Origin: Falsiroseomonas algicola
GTDB lineage: Bacteria > Pseudomonadota > Alphaproteobacteria > Acetobacterales > Acetobacteraceae
Direction of reading: 5' to 3'
Assembly (NCBI RefSeq): GCF_011040385.1
Contig: NZ_JAAIKB010000017.1
Coordinates: forward strand, 1-64,000
Length of the DNA: 64,000 bases
Below are positions 27,533-39,000 of the stretch, piece after piece. How positions within the stretch are numbered: position 1 is the stretch's first letter; each line of letters begins with the position of its first letter. The translations under genes were made by a program, and so were the position numbers. The notes under the pieces were generated by a model. It searched no databases. It was given only the letters and a program-made list of their open reading frames with translations, and had not been told where the DNA came from.

Positions 27533-29407
27533 ATGATGGCGACGACGACGTATGACGTGGTGGTGGTGGGTGGTGGGCATGCCGGCTGCGAGGCTGCAGC
27601 GGCCGCTGCCCGCTGCGGCGCGCGCACCCTTCTCCTCACCCACCGCATCGAGACGGTCGGCGAGATGTCCTGCAACCCCGCCATCGGCGGCATCGGCAAG
27701 GGCCATTTGGTGCGGGAGATCGACGCGCTGGACGGGCTGATCGCCCGCGCCGCGGATGCCGCGGCGATCCACGCCAAGGTGCTCAACCGCAGCAAGGGCC
27801 CCGCCGTCCGCGGCCCGCGCATCCAGGCCGATCGCAAGCTCTACCGCGCGTCCATGCAGCGGCTGCTGGCGGAGACGCCCAACCTGACGCTGTGTGGCGA
27901 CGCCGCCGAGGATCTCGAACTGGACGCGACCGGCGCGGTCGCCGCCATCGTCACGGCCAGCGGCCTCCGCATCCCCTGTGGCGCCGTCGTCATCACCACC
28001 GGCACCTTCCTGCGTGGCGAGATCCATCTGGGCGAGGAACGCTTCCCCGCCGGGCGCGTCGGAGAGGCGCCGGCCATCGGCCTGGCCCGGACCCTGGAGC
28101 GCCTCGGCCTGCCGCTCGCCCGGCTGAAGACCGGCACGCCGCCCCGGCTCGACGGGCGCACCATCGACTGGGAAGCGCTGGAACCCCAGCCCGGCGACGA
28201 CCCGCCGGAGCCCATGTCCTGGCTGACCGAGCGCATCACCAACCCGCAGGTGATGTGCCGCATCACCTGGACCGGCGCCGCGACCCATGCCGTGATCCGG
28301 GAGAACCTGCACCGCTCCGCCGTCTATTCCGGCCAGATCCAGGGGGTCGGCCCGCGCTACTGCCCCTCCATCGAGGACAAGATCGTCCGCTTCGCCGACC
28401 GGGAGCGGCATCAGATCTTCCTGGAGCCCGAGGGGCTCGACGACGATACGGTCTACCCGAACGGCATCTCGACCAGCCTGCCGGAAGGCGTCCAGGCCGC
28501 GATCATCACCTCGATCCCGGGGCTGGAGCGCGCGCGTATCCTCCGGCCGGGCTACGCCATCGAATACGACCATGTCGACCCGCGCGCCCTGCACCGGACG
28601 CTGGAAGTGCGGACCACGCGAGGCCTGTTCCTCGCCGGCCAGATCAACGGCACGACCGGTTACGAGGAAGCGGCCGCGCAGGGGCTGATGGCCGGGCTGA
28701 ACGCCGCCCAGCGCGCCGGCGGCGAGACGCCGGACCGCGTCCTCGGCCGCGGGGAGGCCTATATCGGCGTGCTGGTGGATGACCTGGTGACCCAGGGCGT
28801 GACGGAGCCCTACCGGATGCTCACCGCCCGGTCGGAGCATCGCCTCAGCCTGCGCGCGGACAATGCCGGGCTTCGACTGACCGATCGCGGCATCGAATGG
28901 GGCTGCGTCGGCGCCGAACGCGCGACGCGTCACGCGCGGTTCGCCGGCGATGTCGCCGACGCCCTGGGCCGCGCGGCGGAAGACCTGGCAACCCCCAACG
29001 CCCTGGCTGCCGCGGGCATCCCGATCCGCCAGGATGGCCGCCGCCGGACGGTGCTGGAGGTGCTGGCCCTGCCGGACACCACGGCCGCCATGGCGGCCAG
29101 CGCCTTCCCCTGGCTCGCCACCCTGCCCCCCGCCATTGCGGTGCAGGTGGAAGCCGAAGCCTTCTACGCCCCCTACCTCCGCAAGCAGGAAGCGGAGCGC
29201 CGCATGCTGGCACGCGAGGAGCGGCTGGCGATCCCGGACGACCTCGACTTCAAGGCCATCCCGGGGCTCTCGACGGAAATGCAGCAGCGCCTGCTGCGCG
29301 CACGGCCGGACAGCCTGGGCAGCGCGGGCCGTGTGCCGGGCGTGACGCCGGCCGCCATCGCCGCACTGGCCGTCCATCTTCGACGGATCGCCGTCCAGGC
29401 GGTATAG
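27533..29407 (+). CDS. mnmG: tRNA uridine-5-carboxymethylaminomethyl modification enzyme MnmG (GidA)
   Basis: The 624-residue flavoprotein opens [20 protein letters not shown] (FAD-binding GxGxxG) and has [34 protein letters not shown] and [21 protein letters not shown], all diagnostic. It is the partner of MnmE. Start chosen at the first of two adjacent ATGs. Stop at 29405-29407 is followed directly by the parS/rsmG start region. Confidence 0.97.
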   Translation: MMATTTYDVVVVGGGHAGCEAAAAAARCGARTLLLTHRIETVGEMSCNPAIGGIGKGHLVREIDALDGLIARAADAAAIHAKVLNRSKGPAVRGPRIQADRKLYRASMQRLLAETPNLTLCGDAAEDLELDATGAVAAIVTASGLRIPCGAVVITTGTFLRGEIHLGEERFPAGRVGEAPAIGLARTLERLGLPLARLKTGTPPRLDGRTIDWEALEPQPGDDPPEPMSWLTERITNPQVMCRITWTGAATHAVIRENLHRSAVYSGQIQGVGPRYCPSIEDKIVRFADRERHQIFLEPEGLDDDTVYPNGISTSLPEGVQAAIITSIPGLERARILRPGYAIEYDHVDPRALHRTLEVRTTRGLFLAGQINGTTGYEEAAAQGLMAGLNAAQRAGGETPDRVLGRGEAYIGVLVDDLVTQGVTEPYRMLTARSEHRLSLRADNAGLRLTDRGIEWGCVGAERATRHARFAGDVADALGRAAEDLATPNALAAAGIPIRQDGRRRTVLEVLALPDTTAAMAASAFPWLATLPPAIAVQVEAEAFYAPYLRKQEAERRMLAREERLAIPDDLDFKAIPGLSTEMQQRLLRARPDSLGSAGRVPGVTPAAIAALAVHLRRIAVQAV

Positions 29408-29409
29408 GG

Positions 29410-30037
29410 GTGTTTCACGTGAAACAGTCGCCCCCGCCGACCCTGTCGCGCCTCCCCGAACGCGCGCCGCCCGATGCGGCGCAGCTGGCGATGCTCGACG
29501 CCTATCTGGACCTGCTGATCCGCTGGAACAGTCGCATCAACCTGGTGGCGGATGCGGCGCCCGACGTGCTGCGCCAGCGCCATATCCTGGATTGCCTGCA
29601 ACTGGCCGCCCTGGTCCCACCAGGCAGCGAGCCCATCGCCGATCTCGGGGCTGGCGCCGGCTTGCCGGGCCTCGTCCTCGCCATCGCCACCGGCCGCCCG
29701 ACCCATCTGGTGGAATCCGACCGTCGCAAGGCGGCCTTCCTGACCGAAGCGGCAGCCCGACTCGACCTGAAGGGCGTAAAGGTGCACCCGACCCGTATCG
29801 AGGACGCGACCCTGCCGCCCATCGCCATCGTCACCGCCCGCGCCCTGGCGCCGCTGGATCGCCTGCTGCCGCATGCCGCCCGGCTGCTGGAGACGGGTGG
29901 CATCGCGATCTTCCCCAAGGGTCGCACGGCAGAGGCCGAGCTCGCCGCAACCCGCCCCGCCTGGACCTGCCAGGTGGAACGCTTCGCCAGCCAGACCGAC
30001 AGGGAGGCGACCATCTTCCGCCTGAGCGATATCCGAC

Positions 30038-30057
<20 letters not shown>
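29410..30057 (+). CDS. rsmG: 16S rRNA (guanine527-N7)-methyltransferase RsmG (GidB)
   Basis: The 215-residue methyltransferase shows LIRWNSRINLVADA, RHILDCLQLAALVP, and the SAM loop IADLGAGAGLPGLVLAIA. It N7-methylates G527 of 16S rRNA. Two GTG starts are possible, 29410 and 29419; both lie on or in the parS site, and the GGGG at 29407-29410 would suit the second as a ribosome site (212 residues). Its last 20 bases overlap the start of parA. Confidence 0.95.
29411..29426. promoter_or_regulatory. parS site at the rsmG start codon
   Basis: TGTTTCACGTGAAACA, a perfect 16-bp parS, encodes the first residues of RsmG (FHVKQ follows the GTG). ParB bound here would cover the rsmG translation start and lie 0.6 kb from parA. 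Confidence 0.93.
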
Positions 30058-30843
<786 letters not shown>

Positions 30844-30847
<4 letters not shown>

Positions 30848-31701
30848 GCAGCACGACACGCAAGCCGACCTCCCGCCTGGGCCGCGGTCTTTCCGCCCTG
30901 ATCCCGGATGCGCCGGCGCCCGCTCCGGGCGAGGCGCTGCGCCAGGTCCCGATCGAATCCCTGGAGCCCGGCCCCTTCCAGCCAAGGGGGATCATGGACA
31001 GCACCAGCCTGGAGGAGCTTGCGACCTCCATCCGGGAACACGGCATCCTGCAGCCCATCCTGGTTCGCCCGAAGCCGGACCATCCCGGTGCCTACGAGAT
31101 CGTCGGCGGCGAACGCCGCTGGCGCGCCGCCCAGGTCGCCCAGCTCCACGAAGTTCCCGTTGTCGTCCGCGATCTCGGCGACCGGGAGGCGATGGCGGCC
31201 GGCCTGGTCGAGAACCTGCAGCGTCAGGACCTGAACGCGGTGGAGGAGGCGGAGGGCTACAAGCGCCTCGTGGAAGAGTTCGGCCTGACGCAGGAGAGCC
31301 TCGGCCAATCCGTCGGCAAGAGCCGCAGCCACGTCGCCAATACGCTGCGCCTGCTCGGCCTGCCGCAGCAGGTGCGGGACCTCGTCCGGCAGGGCAGCCT
31401 CTCCGCCGGCCATGCCCGCGCCCTGATCGGCGCCGCGGATCCCGTCAAGCTCGCGGCCCAGGTCGTGGTGCGCGGCCTCAACGTCCGCCAGACCGAGGCG
31501 CTCGTCGCCGCCAGGCCGCGTCCGATCGGGCCGCGCGAGAAGGCCGAGGATCGGGAGACGCGGGCGCTGGAGCGGGACCTGACGGAGAAGCTCGGCCTGC
31601 AGGTCGTGGTGAAGCACCAGGGCAAGGCGGGCGAGGTGACGATCCGCTACAAGGATCTCGACCAGCTCGACGGCATCGTCCGCCTGCTGTCGGGCGGCTG
31701 A
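30844..31701 (+). CDS. parB: Chromosome-partitioning protein ParB
   Basis: The 285-residue CTPase/DNA-binding protein starts with SRLGRGLSALIPD. It has the N-terminal PFQPR and GERRWRAAQ (89-97) CTP-binding motifs, a central HTH (LTQESLGQSVGKSRSHVANTL) that reads parS, and a C-terminal dimer domain. Three parS-like sites occur in this window. It ends 3 bp from the convergent holA. Confidence 0.97.
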
Positions 31702-31704
31702 TCC

Positions 31705-32718
31705 TCAGCGCCGGTTGAAGCCGGCCGCCTGCCGGGCGATCGCGGCGATGGCGGCGCGCGCGATGACCAGGTCGGAATCCCGGAAGGCCGTCGTCTTGGT
31801 GCGCTTCTCCGCCTCCAGCAGCGCCGCGCCCTGGGCCTCCAGCGCCGCCACCGGCCAGTTGCGCAGCGCCCGGTCGAAGGCGGGCTTGTGGCGGAAGAAG
31901 ACGGGAGGGCGCAGCACGCCGGAATCGCCCCCCGCCACCGCCGCCTCGTGCAGTCGCTGCATGTGCCGCAGCGTCGCCCGCACCACCATCACGGGGTTCG
32001 CGCCTTCGGCGAAGGCGGCATCCAGGGCGCGGTCCGCCGCCAGGGCGTCGCCGGCGGTGGCCGCCATCAGCGCCTCGTCCAGATCCATCGCCGCGCCCTC
32101 GGCCACGCAGGCCATGGCCGCTTCCTCGTCCACCCGGCCGCCCTCGCCGACATAGAGCGCAAGGACCTCCACCGCCCGGCGCAGCATCATCCGATCCTCG
32201 CCCAGCCGTGCCGCGAGCCAGGACACGGCCGAGCCATCGGCCTGCACGCCCTGTTCCTTCAACAGCCGGGCGATGGTGCCGGCCAGTGCCTCATCCCGCT
32301 CCCGATAGCAGGGGATGGCCGCGACATCCGGCGCCGCCTCGGCCAGCGCGCGGAGCTTGGAGCGGGACTGCAACTCGCCCGCCTCCATCACCACCAGCGC
32401 CTCGGCGCGCGTCGCCAGCATGTCCTTCAGCGCATTGGCGTGCGCATCGGTGGCATCCCGCAGGCGCACCACGCGGCGCCCTCCCGTCATCGCCAGTGCG
32501 GAGGCCTCGCCCGCCAGCACCCCGGCCCGTGCCGCCTCCTCCCGCGTCAGGTCAGCCAGGCGGAAGGGGTCATCCATGGCCCCGCCGAGCACCGACCGGA
32601 CCAGCCCCTCCGCCCGTTCCCGCACCAGGCCTGAATCCTCGCCGAACAGCAGCACGGCTCGCAGGGCGCCGGGCTCCGCCAGCACGGCCTGGGCGCGACG
32701 CGCATCGATCTTGGCCAT
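31705..32718 (-). CDS. holA: DNA polymerase III subunit delta
   Basis: The 337-residue clamp-loader subunit begins MAKIDARRAQAVLAEPG and has LLFGEDSGLVRERAEGL, VVMEAGELQSRSKLRAL and the family's C-terminal HKPAFDRALRNWP. It opens the beta clamp. Order leuS-lptE-holA on one strand, facing parB, is standard in alphaproteobacteria. It starts 18 bp after the lptE stop codon. Confidence 0.94.
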   Translation of the reverse strand: MAKIDARRAQAVLAEPGALRAVLLFGEDSGLVRERAEGLVRSVLGGAMDDPFRLADLTREEAARAGVLAGEASALAMTGGRRVVRLRDATDAHANALKDMLATRAEALVVMEAGELQSRSKLRALAEAAPDVAAIPCYRERDEALAGTIARLLKEQGVQADGSAVSWLAARLGEDRMMLRRAVEVLALYVGEGGRVDEEAAMACVAEGAAMDLDEALMAATAGDALAADRALDAAFAEGANPVMVVRATLRHMQRLHEAAVAGGDSGVLRPPVFFRHKPAFDRALRNWPVAALEAQGAALLEAEKRTKTTAFRDSDLVIARAAIAAIARQAAGFNRR

Positions 32719-32736
32719 GACGCCCGCCGCCCCGCC

Positions 32737-33396
32737 TCAACGCGAACCCGGTGGCAGCCCCAGCAAGCCCGGCGACGCCGGATCGGTCAGCCCCTGCGGG
32801 ATGGCGTCAATGGGCGCCTGGGGCAGGGTGGCCGGCCCCTCGATGGGCGCAACGGCGCCGCCTTCGGCCCGCCGGCGGAACTCCACCGCGATCCGCGTCA
32901 CGATCTGCTCCGCGAGCGTCGCGGCCAGCCGCTGTTCCGTCGCTTCCCGGCTGCTGTCGGCGGCGAAGAACTGGTTGACCGGGATGTTGAAGGCCTCGAT
33001 CGCGCGTTCCTGGCCCGACATGATGCCCTCCGGCGGCGGCCCGAGCCGCACCAGCACCCAATTCGCCGTGGCGATATAGCGGATGCGGGTTGCCGTGCCG
33101 TCGATCTGCACGCCGACCCCCTCGGCCGAGACACCGGGCCCAACGCGCAATTCATGGACCGCCTGCCGCGGGCCGCCGATGCCGGTCCCCAGGCGCTGCA
33201 CCAGGCCCCTGCGCATCAACTGGCCGAAGCGCTCGTTGATCGGGGCGACCCGGATCGAGAGCAGCTGGTCCCGCAGCGCGGGCTCCCCCGCCGCCACGGC
33301 CGCCGCGCCATTGCTGCCGTAGAGCGGCCTGAACCCGCACCCCGACAGCAGGCCGGCCGCCGCCAGCAGGGCGGCGCGACGCCCGAAGCGCGTCAC
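32737..33396 (-). CDS. lptE: LPS-assembly lipoprotein LptE
   Basis: A 219-residue lipoprotein: MTRFGRRAALLAAAGLLSGC with lipobox Cys20, then GFRPLYGS, the LptE hallmark. LptE plugs the LptD barrel in the outer membrane for LPS insertion. I chose a GTG at 33396, which yields a clean signal peptide and starts 4 bp after the leuS stop; an ATG at 33435 inside leuS is an alternative. Sequence is otherwise poorly conserved, as usual for this family. Confidence 0.87.
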   Translation of the reverse strand: MTRFGRRAALLAAAGLLSGCGFRPLYGSNGAAAVAAGEPALRDQLLSIRVAPINERFGQLMRRGLVQRLGTGIGGPRQAVHELRVGPGVSAEGVGVQIDGTATRIRYIATANWVLVRLGPPPEGIMSGQERAIEAFNIPVNQFFAADSSREATEQRLAATLAEQIVTRIAVEFRRRAEGGAVAPIEGPATLPQAPIDAIPQGLTDPASPGLLGLPPGSR

Positions 33397-33400
33397 GTCC

Positions 33401-36022
33401 TCAGACAACGAAATTGACGACCCGTCCGGGGACATGGATGCGCTTCCTGACCGGCTTGCCTGCGAAGGCACGCTGCACGTTCTCCTCCGCCTCGGCCAGG
33501 GCGAAAATCTCCGCCTCGGAGGCCCCGGCCGCGACCTCGATCGTGGCCCGCAGCTTGCCCAGCACCTGCACGGCCAGCGTCACCGTCTCCGCCTTCAGCA
33601 GCGCGGGATCGGCTTCCGGCCAGGGCATCTGCGCCACCAGGCTCTCCCGGCCCGGATCCAGCAGGCTGAACAGCTCCTCCGCCAGATGCGGCATCATGGG
33701 CGCGGAGAGGCGCGCCAGCATCTCCAGCGCCTCTCGCCGCGCCGCACCCATGCCCTCGGCGGCGGCCTGCGCCTCGGCCTCGCCGATCGCATTGGCGAAT
33801 TCATGGATGCGGGCGACGGCGACGTTGAAGGCGAAGCTCTCCAGCGCCTCCGTCACCGCGGCGATGGTGCGGTGGGTCGCCTGCCGCAGCTTCCGCGCGG
33901 CGCCGGTCGCCTCGCCTGCCGGCGTCCCGGCGGGGGGCAGGGCCGGCAGGGCGTTGCTGGCCAGGCGGAACAGGCGCTGGGTGAAGCGGAAGGCGCCGGC
34001 CACGCCGGATTCCGTCCATTCCATGTCCCGCTCCGGCGGGTTGTCCGCCAGGATGAACCAGCGCGCAGTATCGGCCCCGTATTTCGCGATGATCGCGCCG
34101 GGGTCGATGGTGTTGCGCTTGGACTTGGACATGGCCTCGATGCGGCCGATGGTCACCGCCTCGTTCGTGCCCTTCACCGTCGCCGTGCGGCTGCCATCGG
34201 CGGCGGTGCCGAACTCCACCTCCTCCGGATAGAGCCAGCGGCCATCGGCGCCCTTGTAGCTCTCATGCTGCACCATGCCCTGGGTGAAGAGCCCCGCGAA
34301 GGGCTCCGCCACCGCCAGGTGACCCGTGGCCTGCATCGCGCGGGTGAAGAAGCGGCTGTAGAGCAGGTGCAGGATCGCGTGCTCGATGCCGCCGATATAC
34401 TGGTCCACCGGCAGCCAGGCATCCACCGCCTCCCGCGTCACCGGCGGCTCCGCCTGCGGGCTGCAGAAGCGGGCGAAGTACCAGGAACTGTCGACGAAGG
34501 TGTCGCAGGTATCGGTCTCACGCCGCGCCGGCTTGCCGCAGGACGGGCAGGCGACATGCTTCCAGCTGGGGTGGTGGTCGAGCGGATTACCGGGCTTCGA
34601 GAAGTCGACGTCATCGGGCAGCACGACCGGCAGCTGGTCCTGCGGCACGGGCAGCGCGCCGCAATCGTCGCAATGGATGACCGGGATCGGGCAGCCCCAG
34701 TAGCGCTGGCGGCTGACACCCCAGTCCCGCAGGCGCCAGTTCACGACGCCGGTGCCGGTGCCGAGGCCCTCCAGCCGGTCGATCACCGCCCGCTTGGCCG
34801 CAGGCACCGCGAGGCCGTCCAGGAAATCGGAATTGTAGATGGTGCCGTCGTCGGTATAGGCGACGTCGCCGACCGCGAAGCTGGCCGGATCGGCGCCCGG
34901 CGGCAGCACCACAGGGGTCACGGAAAGCCCGTATTTCCGGGCGAAGTCGAGGTCCCGCTGGTCATGCGCCGGGCAGCCGAAGATGGCGCCGGTGCCGTAT
35001 TCCATCAGCACGAAATTGGCGATCCAGACGGGGTATTCGCGCCCGTTGAAGGGGTGCTTCACCCGGAAGCCGCTGTCGAAGCCGCGCTTCTCCGCCTGCT
35101 CGATCGCGGCCTCGCTCGTGCCCATGCGGCGGCATTCCGCCACGAACTCGGCGGCCGCCGGATTGGACGCGGCCGCCGCGGCCGCCAGCGGGTGTTCCGC
35201 GGCGACGGCCAGGAAGGACATGCCGAACAGCGTATCCGGCCGGGTGGTGAAGACCTCCACCTCCTCGGTCCCGTCCACCGGCTGCGCCAGCTTGAAGCGC
35301 ACCCGCGCGCCCTCGCTGCGGCCGATCCAGTTGGACTGCATCAGCTTCACGCGTTCCGGCCAGCGATCCAGGCCGCCCAGCGCCTCCAGCAGGTCGGGCG
35401 CATACTTGGTGATGCTCAGGAACCACTGGCTGAGCTTCTTCTTCTCGACCAGCGCGCCCGACCGCCAACCACGGCCGTCGATGACCTGCTCATTCGCCAG
35501 CACGGTGCCGTCCACCGGGTCCCAGTTGACCCAGCTCTCCTTCCGCTCGACCAGCCCGGCCTTCCAGAAATCCAGGAACAGCTTCTGCTGCTGGCCGTAA
35601 TAGGCGACGTCGCAGGTGGCGAATTCGCGGGACCAGTCCAGCGACAGGCCCATGCGCTTCAGCTCGGCGCGCATGTTGGCGATGTTGGCGTAGGTCCATT
35701 GGCCCGGATGGATGCCGCGTTCCCGCGCCGCATTCTCCGCCGGCAGGCCGAAGGCGTCCCAGCCCATGGGGTGCATCACCAGATGCCCGCGGGCCCGCTT
35801 GTAGCGCGCCACCACGTCGCCCAGCGTGTAGTTCCGGACGTGCCCCATATGGATCTTGCCCGACGGGTAGGGGAACATCTCCAGCACGTAGTACTTGCGG
35901 GCATCCGCGGGCGGCACATCGGGCACCGCGAAGACGCCGCGCTTCTCCCATTCCGCCTGCCAGCGGGGCTCGGCGGCGGCGAAGTCATGGCGCGCGGGAG
36001 GGGTCGGTGCGATCTCGTTCAT
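33401..36022 (-). CDS. leuS: Leucyl-tRNA synthetase
   Basis: The 873-residue class I synthetase has the HIGH-type motif [16 protein letters not shown], the editing (CP1) domain with TTRPDTLFG, the zinc-type [14 protein letters not shown] segment, and [11 protein letters not shown] (KMSKS). Start at ATG 36022 ([14 protein letters not shown]) gives the family length; an upstream ATG at 36061 is possible. First gene of leuS-lptE-holA. Confidence 0.97.
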   Translation of the reverse strand: MNEIAPTPPARHDFAAAEPRWQAEWEKRGVFAVPDVPPADARKYYVLEMFPYPSGKIHMGHVRNYTLGDVVARYKRARGHLVMHPMGWDAFGLPAENAARERGIHPGQWTYANIANMRAELKRMGLSLDWSREFATCDVAYYGQQQKLFLDFWKAGLVERKESWVNWDPVDGTVLANEQVIDGRGWRSGALVEKKKLSQWFLSITKYAPDLLEALGGLDRWPERVKLMQSNWIGRSEGARVRFKLAQPVDGTEEVEVFTTRPDTLFGMSFLAVAAEHPLAAAAAASNPAAAEFVAECRRMGTSEAAIEQAEKRGFDSGFRVKHPFNGREYPVWIANFVLMEYGTGAIFGCPAHDQRDLDFARKYGLSVTPVVLPPGADPASFAVGDVAYTDDGTIYNSDFLDGLAVPAAKRAVIDRLEGLGTGTGVVNWRLRDWGVSRQRYWGCPIPVIHCDDCGALPVPQDQLPVVLPDDVDFSKPGNPLDHHPSWKHVACPSCGKPARRETDTCDTFVDSSWYFARFCSPQAEPPVTREAVDAWLPVDQYIGGIEHAILHLLYSRFFTRAMQATGHLAVAEPFAGLFTQGMVQHESYKGADGRWLYPEEVEFGTAADGSRTATVKGTNEAVTIGRIEAMSKSKRNTIDPGAIIAKYGADTARWFILADNPPERDMEWTESGVAGAFRFTQRLFRLASNALPALPPAGTPAGEATGAARKLRQATHRTIAAVTEALESFAFNVAVARIHEFANAIGEAEAQAAAEGMGAARREALEMLARLSAPMMPHLAEELFSLLDPGRESLVAQMPWPEADPALLKAETVTLAVQVLGKLRATIEVAAGASEAEIFALAEAEENVQRAFAGKPVRKRIHVPGRVVNFVV

Positions 36023-36153
36023 CGTGCTGCGCTGCGTCGGTCTGCTGGGAGCCGCAGGCATAGAACCCCCGCGCGCCGCTGGAAAGGGCGCGGGGCCGGA
36101 TGAAGCGAGGGGGACCGGGGCGGGGCCGCCCCGGCCCGATCAGCAGGTAGCGT

Positions 36154-36702
36154 TCAGCGGGCGGCGGCGGTGGCCTGGGAGCGCAGCTCGCGCGCCCGGC
36201 TCAGCACCTGGTCCTCAAGCTCCGAGGCCGTGCCGGCGGAGACGGGAACATCCACCCAGGCATTCCCGCGCAGTTCCTGGCGGAAGATGGCGATGCGCAC
36301 GCCATCGGAGCGCAGCTGCCGGCCGAGGATATAGGCCGTGGCACGGAAGCGTTCGCCGGTGGTGCCGGGCGGCGAATACCAGTCGGTGATCAGCACGCCG
36401 CCGAAGGGATCGGCGGAGGCCAGCGGCATGAAGGACAGCGTGTCCAGCGAGGCGCGCCAGAGAAAGGCGTTGACGCCGATGCCACTCTGCTCCCCGGCAC
36501 CGCCGCCCCGCTGGCTGCCGCGGTCATTGCCGAAGATCAGGATGCCGTCCTCGCCCGTCAGCCGGCCACGGACGCGGGCGCGCCGGCTGTCATTGTTGTA
36601 TTCGTCGATCTCGGGCACGCGCATGTTCTCGGACAGGGTGGAGCACCCCGCCAGGACGCTGGCGACGAGGCCGACCGACAAGATGTTCCGCAGGCGCCGC
36701 AT
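36154..36702 (-). CDS. DUF3576 lipoprotein
   Basis: A 182-residue protein with signal peptide and lipobox LAGC (Cys20), followed by the conserved FLWRASLDTLSFMPLASADPFGGVLITDWY characteristic of DUF3576 (seen at about residues 80-109). Function unknown; the family is found almost only in alphaproteobacteria, typically just upstream of leuS as here, suggesting a link with envelope biogenesis alongside lptE. About 130 bp separates it from leuS. Confidence 0.88.
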   Translation of the reverse strand: MRRLRNILSVGLVASVLAGCSTLSENMRVPEIDEYNNDSRRARVRGRLTGEDGILIFGNDRGSQRGGGAGEQSGIGVNAFLWRASLDTLSFMPLASADPFGGVLITDWYSPPGTTGERFRATAYILGRQLRSDGVRIAIFRQELRGNAWVDVPVSAGTASELEDQVLSRARELRSQATAAAR

Positions 36703-36795
36703 GATCCAACCCCAAGGTCACGGGGGTACCGAAACCCCACGGCCACCTTCCTAGCCGCTTTGCAGGCCCGCGCAAACCAGCCGCGAGGACGCCCC

Positions 36796-36834
36796 CAAAA
36801 AGAAGGAGGGCGGCAGGTTGCCCTGCCGCCCTCC
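36796..36834 (-). terminator. Intrinsic terminator of the porin gene
   Basis: A 13-bp perfect stem GGAGGGCGGCAGG/CCTGCCGCCCTCC with a TTGC loop; read on the minus strand it is followed by TTCTTTTTG. It begins 22 bp after the porin stop. Confidence 0.9.
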
Positions 36835-36856
36835 CCGAACAACCGATCCGGAAGGA

Positions 36857-38116
36857 TCAGAAGGTCAGGCGCGTACCGATGATCACGATGTCGATGTCGC
36901 GGTTGCGGCCACCCGAGCCGTTGCCGGCAGCGGCCAGCGCCGTCGGGTTGGTCGCATTGTTCGCGATGTTGCGGTCCGTGATCGACGTGTAGTTGGCGAA
37001 CACGTCCATGCCCGGGGCCAGCGTGTACACCGCGCCGAGGCCGTAGGCGGTCTGCTCGCGATCCGAGAGGCCCGGGCCGTTGTCGCGCGTGCCGTGGCTG
37101 TAGAAGGCGCCGACGGCGAAGGCACCCATCGTGTAGGTGGCGCCGAGCGTGTAGTTGCTGGACCCGCTCAGGCCGTCACGAATGGCCGCGCGGCCGAAGG
37201 ACGCACCGGCATACTTGCCCCACACGTAGTGACCACCGAGGGTCAGGCCCGCGAAGGTCACGTTCAGGCCGGCCTGGTACGCGGTCGGGTCCTGCAGGCC
37301 CACGGTCGCGCCGTTGAACACGACGCCGTTCGTCGTCTGCGCGTCGCCGCGCATCGCGCTGATGGCGGCGGCCACGCCGACATTGCCGAAGGAGCCGCGG
37401 TAGCGCAGCGCACCGGAGATCTCGTTGCGGATCGTGCCCTGCGTCGGGTCACGCTGCAGGCCGGACGCGTTCGGGACGCTGAAGTGCTCGCCCTCGAAGC
37501 CGTTCGGCGCGTAGCTGACGCCGAAGTCGAAGCCGAAGAACTGCGGCGACATGTAGATGATCTTGGTGGCGTCGCTGCCGTCGTTGATCGTCGACAGGAT
37601 GTAGCGCGTGCCATCGGCCGCCGGCGCGATGAACTCGTCCCAGCCAGCGGACTCGCCGAGGTTGGTCACGGACGGGGCGGAAACCTTGAGCTGGTCGGCC
37701 GCGCTGTCCTGGTCGCCGAACTGCAGGGTGCCGAGCGTCGGGCTGGAGACGAAGCCCCACATCTCGTCGGTGTCGACCACACCACCGTTGCCGGCGCCGC
37801 CGGTGTTGGTGACGTTGTCCATCTGCAGCTCGATCTCGGCGCCGTAGGTCAGGCCGTTCGCGGTCTTGCCGCGCACGATCACCGAGATCTCCATGTCAGC
37901 GCGGAAGTCGACCTTGTCGCGGTTCACGGTGCGGGCCGGCGCGGCGCCCACGGCCGGAACGGTCACGGCGTTGCGGTCCTGCGTGTCGGACACGTGGCCG
38001 CCGGTGAACTCGAAGTAGCCGCCGACGCGAACCGTCGGGGCCGTCTGCGCCTGAGCCACGTTGCTCAGCAGCGCAGCGCCGACCACCGCAGTGGTGCCCA
38101 GCAGAATCTTGCGCAT
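36857..38116 (-). CDS. Outer-membrane porin
   Basis: The 419-residue protein has a signal peptide (MRKILLGTTAVVGAALLSNV, cut near AQA), then VRVGGYFEFTGGHVSD and alternating amphipathic strands, ending in the C-terminal Phe (GTRLTF) recognised by the BAM complex. It resembles the porins of Rhodospirillales/Acetobacteraceae. A very strong ribosome site (AGGAGGAGG) precedes the ATG and a strong terminator follows, both signs of high expression as a monocistronic gene. Confidence 0.92.
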   Translation of the reverse strand: MRKILLGTTAVVGAALLSNVAQAQTAPTVRVGGYFEFTGGHVSDTQDRNAVTVPAVGAAPARTVNRDKVDFRADMEISVIVRGKTANGLTYGAEIELQMDNVTNTGGAGNGGVVDTDEMWGFVSSPTLGTLQFGDQDSAADQLKVSAPSVTNLGESAGWDEFIAPAADGTRYILSTINDGSDATKIIYMSPQFFGFDFGVSYAPNGFEGEHFSVPNASGLQRDPTQGTIRNEISGALRYRGSFGNVGVAAAISAMRGDAQTTNGVVFNGATVGLQDPTAYQAGLNVTFAGLTLGGHYVWGKYAGASFGRAAIRDGLSGSSNYTLGATYTMGAFAVGAFYSHGTRDNGPGLSDREQTAYGLGAVYTLAPGMDVFANYTSITDRNIANNATNPTALAAAGNGSGGRNRDIDIVIIGTRLTF

Positions 38117-38229
38117 AGTTAAACCTCCTCCTGCACCGGGTGGCCCCCGGCATGCGACGACCCGCCTGCCCCCCTCGGCAGGACGCCGCCACCAGAAGAA
38201 ATCCCCCGATGGCAGTCAGGCCCGGGCGG

Positions 38230-38259
38230 ACTATGGTCTGGCCCCATCCCCGGCGGCAA
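38230..38259 (-). promoter_or_regulatory. Candidate porin promoter
   Basis: On the minus strand TTGCCG (38259-38254), 18 bp, CATAGT (38235-38230), leaving a leader of about 105 bases before the porin ATG. Weak by consensus. Confidence 0.3.
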
Positions 38260-38391
38260 CGGTCCAGCAACCAACCTCGCGACTTCCGCGAGACACTGTG
38301 GCGGCAGAGCCACAGCATGTTGCGCGACATTTCGCGGCGCGTGAGCAGGCCACGGCGTCATGAGACGTCGCTGGAGCGCGCAAATGCGCAG

Positions 38392-39000
38392 CTATCCGCC
38401 GCGCAGCGCGCCGATCGCGGCAAGGCCCGCCAGGCGGGCCCATGGCAGCCGCCCAGCCGTCCGGGCGCCAACCCCCCCCAGCGCCACCGCCGGTGCCGGC
38501 AGCCGCCGCGCCAGCGCGGCCCAGCGCAGCGGCCCGAGCGCCGGCGCGCCGGGATGGCTTTCCGTCGGAAAGGCCGGGGAGACGAAGCCAAGGTCCGGAC
38601 GCAGCCGCCGCGCCCGCGCCAGTGCCGCCCGCCCATGCACCGCCATCGACAGCAGTGCCCAAGGCGCCCCGGCGCGCCTCGCCAACAGGAAGGGCAGCAG
38701 GCCACGCGCCGGGACCCGGTCCGGCAGGTGCAGCCCGGCCCGCGCCGCCAGCGCGGCCCGCCCGTCCCCGCCCACCAGCAGCACCAGGCCCCGCGCCCGC
38801 GCCAGCCGCGCCAGGCCCCGCAGCACGCGGCGCTTCGCCCCCCGCGCCAGCACGCCCTGGCCGCGTGGCAGAAGGGCCGCCGCCGGCCGGGGATCGGGCA
38901 ACCTTGCCGGGTCGGACAGCAGCCACAGCCGCGGCAGCCGCCTTCCCCGCGCGATCGGCGGCTTGAGGCGCCGCGACCAGACCTCTAGCGTCCGCGCCAT
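38392..39000 (-). CDS. ThiE-like thiamine phosphate synthase family protein
   Basis: A 202-residue TIM-barrel protein: LPRLWLLSDPARLPD at the N-terminus is the usual ThiE start (xxLYxIT/SD), followed by [22 protein letters not shown], a LLSMAVHG segment and PAVALGGVGA near the end. The phosphate-binding loops are recognisable but several ThiE catalytic residues are changed, so it may be a TenI-like or otherwise diverged paralogue. Its ATG overlaps the ATG of the divergent yggS (shared CATG, 38998-39001). A GAGGGG ribosome site lies inside yggS. Confidence 0.75.
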   Translation of the reverse strand: MARTLEVWSRRLKPPIARGRRLPRLWLLSDPARLPDPRPAAALLPRGQGVLARGAKRRVLRGLARLARARGLVLLVGGDGRAALAARAGLHLPDRVPARGLLPFLLARRAGAPWALLSMAVHGRAALARARRLRPDLGFVSPAFPTESHPGAPALGPLRWAALARRLPAPAVALGGVGARTAGRLPWARLAGLAAIGALRGG

